This document shows positions 35,401 through 47,894 of a stretch of DNA of 64,000 nucleotides, piece by piece; within the stretch, counting starts at the first letter, position 1, and each line of letters begins with the position of its first letter. Below the pieces are notes generated by a model, which saw nothing but the letters and a program-made list of their open reading frames with translations, did no database searches and was not told where the DNA came from. A program made the position numbers and the translations under genes. Source of the DNA: Sorghum bicolor. Lineage: Eukaryota; Streptophyta; Magnoliopsida; Poales; Poaceae. Location of the stretch: the NCBI RefSeq assembly GCF_000003195.3, contig NC_012878.2, positions 22,092,071 to 22,156,070 of the forward strand, read 5' to 3'.

Positions 35401-36281
35401 AAACATGGAGTTGAGAGATGTCTTGTCAGTCCAGAACACTTCCATTGCTGCACCGAACAAGTTTAGTCTGTACACGTTCTACTTATGCGAATGTTGCCTG
35501 TTTGAGCTGAATTTTGGTCAGAGGTGAGAAGACTCATGGATCTGAATTTTTATCAAGTTTCATGCAGAATTGAGTGGTAATTGGTTGAATACTTGCAACT
35601 GTTGGAGACCTCTAGCTCACACAATCATCCTTCTTCAGTAGTGGTTATCCAATTCCTACATGTCTTGGATACCTTCTATGTGTTACCTAAGAAGTTGCAC
35701 CTATTTCAACCCAAATAACTTTTGTTGTTTGCATACAAGGATTCCCTTGAAGTAAATGATCATGGAAGGTGTTGAACCAACAAAGTCAGCTATCACATTC
35801 ACCGTTCTCTTAACCGGGTTGGTAAGTACAATTTTGTCATCAGAGAAAGAGAACTACACGCTTGGAAAGTTATACTCCAACCATTTTGGTAGAAGACTAC
35901 ATTTCAAATGTTGTGAATGAGCCTAGAATCTCTATAATGAGCAACCATTAGAAGCTTGTGACTTGGTGCAAGGTTCTTATGGCTTGCATTAATTTCATTA
36001 AAGAGACTGATGACACACGTAGCTCCGCTTATGCTCTGAACCACCCTTCATACTTTGAGAACAAAGTGCGCAGGACAGTGCTCTCTTGGATTCCTCCCAA
36101 AGTAACAATGCTTCATCTTCAGACCAATGTTTACTATGAAAAGTAAGTATCAGAAAACTTTTGGTCCGACATAGCTTCTCTAATGTTCGAATGCTATCGT
36201 TGAGGTTGGGAAATGCATGACATTGTTTCTCTTCCCTTGAAAGTCTTTCGCACCGAATCTCGGGACGAGATTCTTTTTAAC
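32439..36281 (+). other. non-coding interior of the LARD
   Basis: About 3.8 kb without a reading frame longer than about 100 codons on either strand and with no retroviral motif I can find. The last 60 bases (CGGGACGAGATTC then a purine tract) resemble the end of Del/Tekay pol, suggesting a deleted or diverged autonomous ancestor. A short GC-rich patch interrupts the AT-rich sequence at 34711-34790. Confidence 0.75.
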
Positions 36282-36290
36282 GAGGGAGGG
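36282..36290 (+). promoter_or_regulatory. polypurine tract of the LARD
   Basis: GAGGGAGGG, one base before the 3' LTR, in the standard plus-strand primer position. Confidence 0.8.
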
Positions 36291-36291
36291 C

Positions 36292-39200
36292 TGTAACACC
36301 TCAGGTGTTTGTCTTGCATTTTGGCACTCACGTTTCATGAGCATAAGCATCAATTGTTCATATATGATAGTATGAAACATACTTTGATGTTGCGACGAGT
36401 GAGTGCTTGATGATCCTACATAATAAAGCTTGTGGTTGTTGATGGTGCTTCTTTCATGTGTATCATCTCCATCTCTACCTAGGTTGATCACTCAAAAAGT
36501 TTCATGGAGTTTGGATTCAAAAGGTCAAATGAAAGGATAAGTTACATGCTTGTTGGAAGGACCTTATCAAGTGAACGGAACCTTAGGTTACCAACCTAAT
36601 CTTGCAATCTTGACCAAATGACTCTAGATGAACTCTACAACAAAAGTTATGAAGGGTTCATGTTGAGCTTGTGCCAAGAAAATGCTTTATTTGCTCTAAA
36701 CCCTAGTTTGAGCTTTATCAAGTTGATACTTTGACCAAAGTGAAAGTTTGACTTTGGTACCAGTTATGAGGTTTGACCTTAAATAAAAGTTGTAGTTTTG
36801 CTTCTGTAGAACAAACTTTATTTAATGGTCAAGAGCTAGTTTGGTACCTATCTTAGTCAAATTGAGCTCACAAGATTCAATGCAGTGCTATTTTGGAACC
36901 CCAGAAATTTGGCCAAGTCCTCAAGGTGCTCAGTTTCGGGTATCCTAGTTGGGAGCTTTGTATCTTACTAACCAGACAGAAACAGTACAAGGTCCTTTAA
37001 TAAAAGTTGTAGTATAGTTTTTATGCTACAAACTTTGTTAAAGTGCCCAAGTCTGAATCATCTTATAATCCTGTCAAATAATAGGCACAAGTTCGAATCT
37101 GCTGTAAATTCCAGCATTTCGGATTTCTAAGTGTGGAATTTCAGTTCGTCATGTTGGCATCCCGCGTTCTCCTAATTCTTATGAACAACTTGCTTGGGTC
37201 CCAAAATAAAAGTTGGAGTACATATTGTGTACAAGAGCATGCCAAAAGATGACACCAGTTTGACTTCGTTTTGGTCATCAATTTTGAGTTTTGCTAATCT
37301 CTATCAATTCTTTGACACTCAAAGGTTGGCATCAAATTATCTTCTAATCTGCAACTCTAATGACCATGGCACCTTAATCAAAGTTGGAGAGTGTAAAGAG
37401 TAGAGCAAACTTGGTTTTTGGCCCAAAGTCCAAATCGGCCCGTAAGGAGTCCAAAAACGCGTCCCACCTGAGCCACTTCATTGCCCGACACGTGCTCGAT
37501 AAAATGCCTCAACGGTCAGCACGCGTCCCGGACGTGGCAGCCATGCCCGAGCTCGCGTCCCACCTCCTGTGCTGCGTGTCTCGCGCACCTGGACCGATGG
37601 GGAGATGTCCAAGCACTCGTCCCTCACTTTCCTCTCCTCCCTGCCGCTCTCCATCGCCCCCCTACAGCGCTCACGGCGCCGTCCACCATGGTCGGCATGC
37701 CAAGCTCGCCATCGTTCTGTTCCCGCCACTCCGCGCTTCCTCGACACTCACTGTATGTGCCACATCGCTCGCCGCGTCGTGCTGCGCATCTCGCGCACGC
37801 TCAACCGAGGTGGAAGATCGCCGGAGCACCGCCACCACCGGAGCAGACCGCCGCCGCCGCCTGCAGCCGTGGCTAGGCCGCCACGGGCTCTCTCCCGGCC
37901 ATCCAAGGCGACCAGCGGGTGCGCGGTGATCTCCTGGTGCTCCCCCACCACTCCCTCGCCGCCGACGTGGCCTCCCTTCGCCGGAACAGGAAGCGCTCCG
38001 GCGAGTCCTCTGTTTCCTTTCGCGACCAAGGACCACGGGGACAAATTCGACAAAAGCCAGGGGGTGTTCTGCAGAACTCATGACTCATATGAATAGTGTT
38101 TGTGGTCGGTTGCGTGATTCGTGGAAAGTCCAGGGTCCCCGGTGAAAGATCTGTTTTCCTTTTTCCTTTGTTTTTACAGATTTCTGGATGAACTTTGTAA
38201 ATGCATAGAAATTCGTAGAAAAGTCGTAAAATAGCAAATGTAGACTTTTTGGAATCCTTGTGAAATTCTCTATGCAGTAGATATATAATATGACATGGTT
38301 CAGTTTGCAGTTTTAGCAGTAAAAATAGATTTATGCAGTTCGGTTTTAATTGCTTATTATATTTGTCTTTTTCATAACCACTGTATTATTGCTCAAATAA
38401 ATGTGAAAATATTGTGACAAGCTTCTCATATGATGTTTCATGTCTGGTAAAATTTGCATGAATTTAGGAATGACAGATTAACATTTATAAAAATAACAAA
38501 TTCCCTGTGTTGCTTTGCTCCTATTCTGAGTGGATCTGCATGTTTATATTGTTTGACTCAGTTTGGTTGTGAATCATGCCTGGATGAAAATATATGAGTT
38601 GTAGTACTTTTCATAAGCTTTCCATCAAGCTAAATAGCATAATTTTTGGTTAAGCATATGTCTAGTTATAGTGGTTTAAATTGCTGTTTCATTTTCTGTC
38701 TAAACCCAGACAGGGATGCATTGTTTGTTATGTAAGACCTTGTTAGTGCTAGATTCAGCTCTATATGTTAATAACAAAGTTGTTCACAATTTAGTAAGCT
38801 TTCTAGAAAGTACATAACCATAATTTATGGGCATATGAAACTCAAGTTATGGCTGTTTAATGTGACATGATAGATTCTGTCCATATTTTGGACAGAGATG
38901 TCTTTATGGATATTGATAAATGGTTTATAATTATAAATAAAAATGTAAAAATGGAAAATGTTGTTCCAATACAATCCTATAATATTATGGTATCATGTTT
39001 ATGTATGATATGGCCATGTGTTTGAAGAAAATATGATTTGTGCATTTATCTTATTCTCACATGGTTAATTGCAATAGCAATTTGTCTTTTTCATAGATGT
39101 TGCTATGCTTATTCAAATGCAGTGAAATTGATACAGTGGGCTATGGATAGTGTTTAGAAGCTACTGTAATTTTGGTGGAATTTATTGAGCACTTTTGTTA

Positions 39201-41558
39201 TATGTTCTTTAATTCACCTTATTATACAAATAAATTAAGAAATGCATTAAATAAATTTATTTGGTAATGACCACTATATTTTCTGGTGTTCTTTAGATAT
39301 GTGCAAACTGTTGGTAACAATGGTTTTGCTCAAATGCATGTTTGAAACATAAGTTAATAATTAATTGTTTGCAATTGATTGTTTCTGGACAGTTTGTGGA
39401 ACTGTTTGGATTACAATATGTAAATGGTGTTTTCTGGGAATATTGTTTATAGCAAAGTTGTAGATAATTCAACTATCTGGCTGCTGTTAAAATTTGGTAG
39501 TATTTGGCCTTGTGGTTTGTGAGTTATGTCTGTTCAAAGTTGGATTCCAGAAATGGCTGCTCTCTGTTTGTCAGGGACAGATTCTGGAACTTTATAATTT
39601 CGACCAGTTTAGGTTGAGAATCATGCTTTGATGTCTAAATATAAAATGCAGATAATTTCTTAAGCTTTCCAGAATGTCTTAATTCATGTCCTTTGGAGTT
39701 GTGTAACTCCAGTTATGATTTATTTTCTCAGCTGTTGTTAACAGTCCTAAAAATGGTACATTCCATGTATTGCTGTTGCTTGGTATATTGCTATGTATGA
39801 CTCATGTCTTTGGTAATGGCCAAGTTAATTTACTTGAGACCCGGTGAAACATGTGTTCATGCACTTGCATCTTGCATGTCATCTAGGTACGCTAGATGAA
39901 CCACGTGAAGGACGTGATGGTGGATCATCCCGAAGATGGATGATTAAGCAAGTGTTATGATCTTAGATGTCACCAAGACGGAGCAAGCTAACAAATCTGA
40001 CTCGGTGTCACATTCCAGGCAAGCCCCGGAGCATTATAAGCCTCCTACTTTTTGAAAGTGAATGAGTATATATTTGTTATATATGTATTGTTGCATTAAG
40101 TATAGGAGTTGGATGAAACCCTTGCTGCATATATATACCCTTCCTTGTCCAGTATATATATAACCTGAATCCTAATTAGTTAGGATCACGTCTCTGCTTA
40201 GCCATGCTTAGCTCGGTAGAAGCCAGGTGATTTCCTGTCACCTGCAGGATATAGGTGGATTCCAGATCACGGTTGGCTATATTTGCTATCGTGGAAAAGA
40301 ACCATGTGTTAATAATATGAAAGGAGACCGGGCGGGATGATGATAGTGAAACAACAAGGCATGGAGGTCTTGGGTGTGGATCTATCCCCGTCTGTGTCAA
40401 TTAAGGACCGATCGTTGTACGTCCTCTTGTCATGTTGAACGCATGCCTAACACTTAGTTGGCCGGATAACTCGTTCCGACTGCGAAGCCTAGTAGTATGA
40501 CTCAGGCCGGAAGACCGGCAAGTATAAAGTGCGCACTACCGGAGGAAGTGTGGTGTGCGGGGGACCATTGGCGTAAGTCCAAAGGCAGGTGAGTTAAAAT
40601 TCCTGACCTCCCTGGCAGAGTGGTAGCCCTGGGAGTGCGGCGCTGATCGGAACCGCGATTCCTGAGTCGTACCAAAGGTGACCTGTTGGCTCTCCGACGG
40701 GGGATGCTTGGGTGAGTGCTAGGAATACCCCTCCAGCTGGATAGGAATCGATTCGAATCGCCGTCTCTCCCGGATAGTGAGAACTTGACAGAGCAGCGGC
40801 AGACGTAGCATTCACTAAATAACTTAATGGTTCTATGATGATGATGATGATCATGGCCTTAATAAACCTGATATGGTTATTATTGATTGATATTAATCAA
40901 GTGATTGCTTAGTACAGGTGCTAATCTAGTTAATAGGTTAATGAGAATTAAATGGATGCTAAATAAGAAAGGTTTGACTATTTATACTTAAGCTTTTTAT
41001 GCAAAATGTTGTCCAACAAGCTCCACTTATATATCAGCCTTGCATACTCCTTGGTGTCACTTATTTCTGGTTTATGACGGGTAAGTCTAGCTGAGTACAT
41101 TCTCGTACTCAGGGTTTATTCCCACTTGTTGCAGGTTGTGATGTATCATAGCTACTGCAAGATTTGGATGACTCCTGCTATAGGGAAGGAGTAAGATCAT
41201 GGGCATGATCCTTTCTACTTACCTCATCTATGATGCTTTTGTTGGAATGGACCATGGTACTGGCATGTATTTGAAATAAAAGTGATATTGGCTTCAAATT
41301 ACTTTGCTTCCGCTATTTGCAAACCTGAGTTGTAATAACCTTATCGAACTCCGATATATTTGAACTACTTGTGAAATGCATGTAACATGTGACTTGTTAT
41401 GTTGAATCACTACGATCTTGGCTTGTATGTTGGTTGGTTTGAAATCCCTCGTGATTTTGATGGACTACCGGAATTATATGGGCTCAAGTATGATAAATTG
41501 ATCACTTCGGCGATTGTTTTTGTACTTGTGCTCTTATAATTTGGACGGTTCCGTGACA
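36292..41558 (+). repeat. LARD 3' LTR
   Basis: 5267-bp direct repeat of 27152-32418. Same length to the base; only scattered substitutions are seen, for example at 36552, 37515, 37752 and 38283. Confidence 0.95.
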
Positions 41559-44014
41559 GTAGTCATTGCACTCAGGGCAGTCTCTAACAATGTGCAATTT
41601 AATATTCTGTTCCTAGCAATGGATAAAGAATGGGCAGTTCTAGTGATCCTTGTGCTGATTCCACTTCTGTCGGCGTCTTTCTTCTTCCCGACGATAATCC
41701 TCCTGCTGGCGTCCATACCGATCTTCACGTTGCTGCCAAGTCTCCCGATGCCTTCTATGAGTTATCACAATGCCAGATTAGGGAGGCCTTCCTAAGCTAT
41801 TTCCATTCTGGATCAAACCCTTTCTTTTAGCATCAGCAGCAGTAATCTGATGCTGAGGATCCACCGATGCACTTCTTTCAGCTGCTTCTAACGTCAAGAC
41901 CTTGGTCTTTCCCTTAGCATCCAACATATTTGTTGGGAAAGGATGTTGATCGATCTTCATCGGCTTCTGAGCTTTGGAATTATCAAACTTGATTCTCCCA
42001 GATTCTATAGCCGATTACAGCTGTTGCCTAAACACTCATTGGTGCTGTGAGAGGTTGCATTGTGCCACTTGCAGTATTTCATCTTCTTTAAATCTTCAGC
42101 CGATGGAATCACATGATTAGGTGACAAAGCCAACTTCTCTGGCTCCTTATGCCCAAAAGGGCAAGACATCGGCTTTTTGTTCTTCACCCACTCTGCTAAA
42201 CCGATGACTGGGTCCTCATCAGAATCTGAACTTGCTGCCTCATCAACAAATGACACCTTTTTATTCCATGCTCTCTTGGGCTCAAAGGGTTTGATATCCT
42301 GGTCGGAAATCCTCTGCACCAAGTGACTTAGACTCTTGAACTCTTGAGAAGCATACTTGTCTCTGATATGTGGCAACAAACCCTGGAAAGCCAAATCAGC
42401 TAGCTGTCGATCATCTAGAACCAGGCTATAACATTTATTCTTGACTTCCCGCAACCTCTGCACAAAGCTTTCAACCGATTCATCAATGCGCTGCATCAAT
42501 CTGACTAAATCGGTGATCTTCTTTTCATGGACTCTAGAAAAGAAATATTTGTGGAATTGCTTTTCTAGATCGGCCCAAGTAATTACTGAATTGAGAGGTA
42601 ACGAAATAAACCAGGTAAAAGCCGATCCAGACAAAGATGGTGAAAACAAACGAACCCTTAATTCATCTCTGTTAGCAGCTTCCCCACATTGAATGATGAA
42701 CCTGTTGACATGCTCCATAGTCGATGTATCATCCTATCTAGAAAACTTAGTGAAATCTGGTACCTTGTACCGATTTGGAAGTGGAATTAAATCGTATGTA
42801 GGAGGATACGGTGTCCGATAAGAGTAAGTGTTGACTTTGGGCTTTATCACAAATTGGTCTCTCATTGCTTTAGCTATCTTATCGGCCCAATAAGCATCGG
42901 CGTCTTGCCGATGAGGCGGTTGTGGATCTGGCACCTGTTGATATGCTTCCACGTGTCTCTGAGGTGCACGATCCACATGGAACATTGGGTTAACCATCTG
43001 ACCACCAATCTGCTGACCTAGATTCATCGGCTGGTTGGCTAACCCTTGATTCTGAAACCTGGGTTGAATTTGGCCTTGTTGAAACCCTGGAGCCCGATGA
43101 TTCTGCTGAGGCATCTGTGGAAAGACTAACTGTCCCGTCCATCCGCTGTTAGCATTCATCGGCACAAACCCTGCCGATGGCTGAAAATTGAGCATCATCA
43201 TTGAATTGACATACCCAGGCTATGTCATAAACCTCTGTTGCGTCAGCATTGAATCTGCCGATGCGTTAGGCATCTGGAATGTTGGAGCTTGAGAATTCCC
43301 AATGTAAGGTCTTGCAGTAGTAGTTGTTGTATACTGGGGACTCTGATTCATCGGCAGATTTGGAGGTGCCGATGCCATAGGAGCCTTGCCTGTCAAGTCA
43401 GCCACTTGAGAGGTTCCAGGAGTCTTCAACATCATCTCAGGGGGCATACCGTAACCCCACCAATTAGGAGGAACAGATCCCGACATTGCCAATGCCAATA
43501 GAGTTGTGGCAAGCTTGATTTGCTCATCCGATGTTGATGGATTGGTCGTCATCGGCGTAGATTGCACATTAGTGACCCCTAATGTGCTTGGAGGAGTAGT
43601 AGTTTCCGTGCCCACAGCGGCCGTAGTAGCCGATGGAGCTGTGACCACTGGTGATCCTGGCTGATGATAGGCAGGGCCCACATAATTTGGTGGCAATTGT
43701 CTTTCCTTAAAATTTATAGCCACAGCATTGAAAACTGTGTTGGACAGCACACCAGCTTGATTAATCAAGGCACGGTTGATAGCATTGTCAACCATGTCTT
43801 GAAGTTTACCAGGATTGGCTTCAAAAGTAATCTGCCGAGGTGCCGGCAATGCTTCCTTTTGGATCACCTCGCCGCTCCTGTTGATGCTGAAGGATTTCAA
43901 ACATTGCTGCTTGTAGTCCTCCATGGCTTTTGCAATAGCTTGCTTCTGCTCATCTCTGAGATTGGCTTCTGTCACAGGGATGACGTTCTCCAAGTCGAAC
44001 TCGGTATTCGCCAT
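41559..44014 (-). pseudogene. Tat-B gag (N-terminal and central part)
   Basis: The likely start is the ATG at 44014 (MANTEFDLENVIPVTEANLR), just inside the PBS. In order: a variable Pro/Thr/Gln-rich N-terminus, LPNRYKVPDFTKF, the retrotransposon gag domain (FTWFISLP, VRLMQRIDESVESFVQRLRE), an acidic spacer and the Zn-finger-like CKWHNATSHSTNEC. Two nonsense codons, near 43219 and 42732, are CAG-to-TAG judged against Tat-A. Compared with Tat-A it lacks about 22 codons near 42127 and has a small frame-shifting deletion near 42032. The gene continues across the LARD into 26736-27151. Confidence 0.85.
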
Positions 44015-44035
44015 GTCGATCTTGATCTTGAATCT

Positions 44036-44053
44036 GTCCCACTGGGCGTGCCA
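44036..44053 (-). promoter_or_regulatory. primer binding site of Tat-B
   Basis: On the minus strand TGGCACGCCCAGTGGGAC lies seven bases inside the 5' LTR. Tat-A has the same site with two base differences at 45638-45655. I do not assign the tRNA. Confidence 0.7.
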
Positions 44054-44060
44054 AAAGATG

Positions 44061-44782
44061 TGTTGGTGCAAAACTGATCTACAAACACAAAGGGCTAATA
44101 CCCGATTTAAACGTTAAGGCGTGCCAGCCGATTTGACCTTACAATCGACAAAGGTGGTAACTCGATCACTTTGGTCCCGACAACAGCGATGCACCCAGAT
44201 GTCACGGCTAAGAGGTGATCATGCGGAACTTGAGAACTCATCGAGTTTGACTCGACGAATTCTGAAGAACTCGTAGTAAAAAGAAAATATGACGAAGTCG
44301 TCGAAAAAATAGATGTAGGAATATGAGTAAAAACTTATGTTTGATTGATTGATAGATTCTCATTACAGTGCTCTAGGGTCTACATTTATACCCCGTCCGA
44401 AGAGCTTCAACCAGACACGACTAGGACTCGAATTCCAAACTAAACGGAACCCGTACACAAAACGAATTCTAATAACTAAGGAAAACATAAAACTACCCCC
44501 TTGTAGCCGACCGGGGCACCGCCACAAATTAATCGGCAACCTCCACGCTTTCCTTTAGAGCCATCGGCAGATCTCCTGTTGTGGCCATCAGCATTGATAC
44601 TAGTCATCGGCACGAACACATCACTACCTCTAGACTTAGTCACATTCAGTTGTTTCCTCATCGGCAACCACCTTCATCGGCAACTTCCCTGTAGACTAGT
44701 TACTGTTGCTTCATCTGCCGATCTATACTTTACTATCCCCAGATACGCGTCAAAAGATACGTGTCCAAAAACGGTATCAACA
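44061..44782 (-). repeat. Tat-B 5' LTR
   Basis: 722 bp, TGTTGG to TCAACA, uninterrupted. It provides the empty site that proves the CACTA insertion in its partner. A minus-strand TATAAAT lies at 44384-44390. Confidence 0.93.
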
Positions 44783-45616
44783 CTTGTAATTGGGCACCAT
44801 CATTGAATCGACATACCCTGGTTGTGTCATAAACCTCTGCTGCATCGGTATTGGATCTGCCGATGCGTTAGGCATCTGGAACGTTGGTGCTTGAGAATTC
44901 CCAATGTAAGGTCTTGCAGTAGTAGTTGTAGAGTACTGAGGATTCTGATTCATCGGCGGATTCGAAGGTGCCGATGTCATAGGAGCCTTGCCTATCACGT
45001 CAACCACTTGAGATGTTCCAGGACATTTAGCCATCAATTCTAGGGGCATACCATAACCCCACCAGTTGGGTGGAATAGTCCCTGACATTGCCGATGCCAA
45101 CAGATCTGTGGCAAGCTTGATTTGTCCATCTGATGTTGATGGAGTAGTCGTCATCGGTGTAGATTGCGCATTAGTGATCCCTAATGTGCTTGGAGGAGAA
45201 GTAGCTTCCGTACCCGCAACGGCTGTGGTAGCCGATGGAGCCGTGACCAATGATGACCCTGGCTGATGATAGGTAGGACCCACATAAGTTGGTGGTACTT
45301 GTCCTTCTTTGAAAGTTCTAGCCACAGCATTGAAAACCGTATTGGACAGCACAACAGATTGATTGATCAGAGCACGGTTGACAGCACTATCAACCATCTC
45401 TTGCAATTTACGAGGATTGGCTTCAAAAGTTATCTGCCGAGGTGCCGGCAATGCTTCCTTTTGGATCACTTCACCACTCCTGTTGACACTGAAGGATTTC
45501 AAGCATAGCTGCTTGTAGTCCTCCATGGCTTTTGCCATAGCTTGCTTCTACTCATCTCTGAGATTGGCTTCCGTCATGGGGATGACGTTCTCCAAGTCAA
45601 AATCGGTGTTCGACAT
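44783..45616 (-). pseudogene. Tat-A gag N-terminus
   Basis: Minus strand from the ATG at 45616 (MSNTDFDLENVIPMTEANLR). The sequence parallels Tat-B gag (SFSVNRSGEVIQKEALPAPR, NWWGYGMPLELM) and stops mid-gene at 44783, where Tat-B inserted; the next piece is at 15669-15686 and then 7386. An in-frame TAG near 45549 replaces a CAG found in Tat-B. Confidence 0.85.
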
Positions 45617-45637
45617 GTTGATCTTGATCTTGATTCT

Positions 45638-45655
45638 GTCCCACCAGGCGTGCCA
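45638..45655 (-). promoter_or_regulatory. primer binding site of Tat-A
   Basis: TGGCACGCCTGGTGGGAC on the minus strand, seven bases inside the 5' LTR. Confidence 0.7.
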
Positions 45656-45662
45656 AAAGATG

Positions 45663-46385
45663 TGTTGGTGCAAAAGCTGATCTGCAAACACAAAGGGCTA
45701 ATACCCGATTCAAACGTTAAGGCGTGCCAGCCGATTTGACCTTATAATCGACAAAGGTGGTAACTCGAACACTTTGGTCCCGACAACAGCGATGCGCCCG
45801 GATGCCACGGCCAAGAGGTGCTCATGTAGAACTTGAGAACGCGCCGAGTTTGACTCGACGAATTCCTAAGAACTCGTAATATAAAGAAAATATGACGAAG
45901 TCGTCGAAAAAGTAGATGCTAGAATATGAGTAAAAACTTGTGTTTGATTGATAGATGTCTCATTACATTGCCCTAGGGTCTACATTTATACCCTGTCTGA
46001 AGAGCTACAACTAGACATGACTAGAACTCGAATTCCAAATTAAACAGAATCCGTATACAAAACGAATCTTAATAACCAAGAAAAACATTAAATTATCCTC
46101 CGCGACCGATCGGTACACTGCCACGAGTCAATCGGCAACCCCCGCGCTTTTTTCCAGAGTCATCGGTAGACCGCCTATTATAGCCATCGGCAAACACCAA
46201 CACTGGTCATCGGCACGAACACATCACCACTCCTGGACTTGGTCATATTCAGTTGCTTCCCCATCGGTACCAACCTTCATCGGCAACTCCTTTGTAGACT
46301 AGCTACAATTGCCCTATCTGTCGATCTGCACTTCATTAACCCTAGGTGTATATCCAAAGATACGTGTCCAAAAACGGTGTCAACA
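45663..46385 (-). repeat. Tat-A 5' LTR
   Basis: 723 bp, TGTTGGTGCAAAA to GTCAACA, the third LTR of this family in the window. It carries a TATAAAT on the minus strand at 45984-45990. Its partner lies beyond the left edge. The five bases after it (CCTTG, 46386-46390) should be half of its target duplication. Confidence 0.9.
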
Positions 46386-46398
46386 CCTTGTTGCACAC
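46386..46398. other. 13-base remnant of older DNA between Tat-A and Ath-2
   Basis: The only bases between the Tat-A 5' LTR and the Ath-2 LTR. Its last bases (CACAC) would be the Ath-2 target duplication. Confidence 0.6.
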
Positions 46399-47868
46399 TG
46401 TTGACGGTCCTTAATGCTCACATTTAATCGTCAACTAATCATAAAAAAGGATCCAAATGCAACCGACACCTAGACTTAGGGTTTCATCTTATAGATTTCC
46501 ATGAGTTTTGGTGTTTATCTATTTCTGCAGGGGGTTATCAGAAAATACGAAGGAAAGGCCCACACGTCGGGTTTACATATAGAGAATTAATGTGTGCGGT
46601 AACTTTCCATAACCAGGAAGACTCTAGAAGCAACTCGACCAAAGCGGAGCCGAGACGGGCCTGGGACCAGGGCGCCTGCCCTTGATCCTAGGTCGCCCGC
46701 CCTGGTACAAGCAGCAATCACAGAATGGAGTACACCATTAGAAAGATCTCATCGAGCTGATCAAAATGCATATATTATTTGCTATATTTGGAGTTCGGGG
46801 TCAGGAGATATTAATAAAAGGAGTCCACATAAAAGAGCTGCGGGATTAATTGGGCCCAAATCAGATTTTGGTCCATTAAGGCCTATGTGCATTTTAATAA
46901 GATATGGTGGAAAGTTTAGTACCACATCGCCTGCTGAACAAAAAATGCACAAAGGAGGAGGACTATATAAGCAAGGCTCCTGGCCCCTGGAGGAGAACAT
47001 ATCATTATAGAGTTGAGAGGTGCCCTCGAAGGATAACCTTTCCTCTATAGAGAATTAGGGCTAGACATTCCAATGTAGTAGATTAGTTCTAGTCGGGAGT
47101 TAGGGAGAGCGGAGCTGCGCTCCGGTTCTGGAGAAGTCTCTAGAGTTTGGGTATGTCTTTATTGTAAGACTTATGCTTTAATATATTTATCTTCTCTATT
47201 TACTTTTATGCCTTTATTATTATCGAGTAGTGTAGTTGTTATATTTTGGCATAGGATCTCCGTTCGCATCGAGTGCTCTAGTTATTCATGGTAATTAGAG
47301 TAGTAATCGTTAGTGTAGACGTGGTGTCTATACTAGAGGTTACCTGAGGTTGCACCCAGTCCTGCAGATTGTTGTGGTAGCCCTAGGGTAATGACAGCCC
47401 TAACGGTCGACGTATTCCACCTCGTTCGGATCGGTGTTTGTAGGACCATAGTCAGAGCTTCCCAGCCCCTTCTCATCTCTTTCTGTGGTTGGTGTTCTGA
47501 TGTCCCAAAGTGCTAATATGTGATTGCTATATCTATTCATTCTTTGTTATCATATAATGAAATAATAGAGAAGTATACAGGAACCTAGGTCTCTCCCGTT
47601 GTCCTCCCGCTATGACTATCTACGCATTTATCATAGAATTCTCACCTTTATATTATTACCTATCATATATCATTTACCCCTACTTAGTCTAGTTGGTTTA
47701 TTAAAATAGTAGATGCATGATAGTAAGTTATCAGATTCTTTGACCTTAGCTTCCCAGTGGTAAAATATAAATAACGATACCTGGAATACTCCCGGTAAAA
47801 TGCTACGATGATGTTCTGTGCGCTTGCGGAATTTTTCTTATTCTTATTGCACTTAACGAATGTCAACA
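46399..47868 (+). repeat. Ath-2 5' LTR
   Basis: 1470 bp, TG to CA, repeated at 52064-53246. TATATAA at 46964-46970 is the likely promoter box. Confidence 0.9.
46964..46970 (+). promoter_or_regulatory. TATA box of Ath-2 5' LTR
   Basis: ACTATATAAGC, also present in the 3' LTR at 52606-52612. Confidence 0.6.
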
Positions 47869-47876
47869 AGCATTTT

Positions 47877-47894
47877 TGGCGCCGTTGCCGGGGA
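47877..47894 (+). promoter_or_regulatory. primer binding site of Ath-2 (tRNA-Asp type)
   Basis: TGGCGCCGTTGCCGGGGA, eight bases after the LTR and identical to the Ath-1 site. Confidence 0.9.

Larger units (their letters stand above)
27152..41558 (+). mobile_element. LARD: large non-coding LTR retrotransposon derivative
   Basis: The LTRs are 27152-32418 and 36292-41558, exactly 5267 bp each, TGTAACACC to CCGTGACA. A primer site of initiator-Met-tRNA type follows the left LTR and a purine tract precedes the right one. The 3.87-kb interior has no coding frame of note. Target duplication ATAGT (27147-27151) against GTAGT (41559-41563) differs at one base; the uninterrupted Tat-A sequence at 5705-5720 supports a clean insertion. 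I counted about 15 LTR mismatches by eye (about 0.3%), implying roughly 0.1 million years at 1.3e-8 per site per year. Size and design resemble the LARD class (for example Sukkula of Triticeae); LTR start, PBS and the vestigial pol-like end suggest Del/Tekay ancestry. Confidence 0.93.
15687..44782 (-). mobile_element. Tat-B, Tat-lineage Ty3/gypsy element with LARD and CACTA insertions
   Basis: Minus-strand element with 3' LTR 15687-18868 and 5' LTR 44061-44782; both begin TGTTGGTGCAAAA and end in TCAACA. The likely target duplication is CTGGT (15682-15686) against CTTGT (44783-44787), one mismatch. Removing the CACTA (2461 bp) and the LARD (14.4 kb) leaves about 12.2 kb in the order 5' LTR, PBS, gag, protease, RT, RNase H, archaeal-type RNase H, integrase, plus-strand gene, polypurine tract, 3' LTR. 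The second RNase H after RT-RNase H is the hallmark of the Tat lineage. LTR divergence is about 5% by eye, older than Ath-1 and the LARD. All genes are broken. Confidence 0.9.
1..46385 (-). mobile_element. Tat-A, outermost Tat-lineage Ty3/gypsy element, fragmented
   Basis: This minus-strand LTR retrotransposon is the scaffold into which most of the window inserted. Its own sequence survives as 44783-46385 (5' LTR, PBS, gag start), 15664-15686 (including the Ath-1 target duplication), 4862-7386 (rest of gag, start of protease) and 1-1251 (end of protease, then unmatched sequence). The pieces join in the right order when compared with the related Tat-B: gag sequence stops at 7386, resumes at 15669, stops at 15686 and resumes at 44783. 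The 3' LTR must lie left of the window. RT, RNase H and integrase are absent from what is visible. The Tat assignment rests on gag and protease similarity to Tat-B, which has a dual RNase H. The exact left extent is unknown. Confidence 0.8.

Noticed and set aside
32439..36281. Possible degenerate pol in the LARD interior
   Set aside because: No RT, integrase or protease motif found in any frame; only the last 60 bases resemble a pol end.
44061..46385. Tandem LTR-internal-LTR unit suggesting a recombination product
   Set aside because: The piece between the two LTRs is Tat-A gag continuing the sequence at 15669-15686, so the arrangement is simple nesting of Tat-B in Tat-A.
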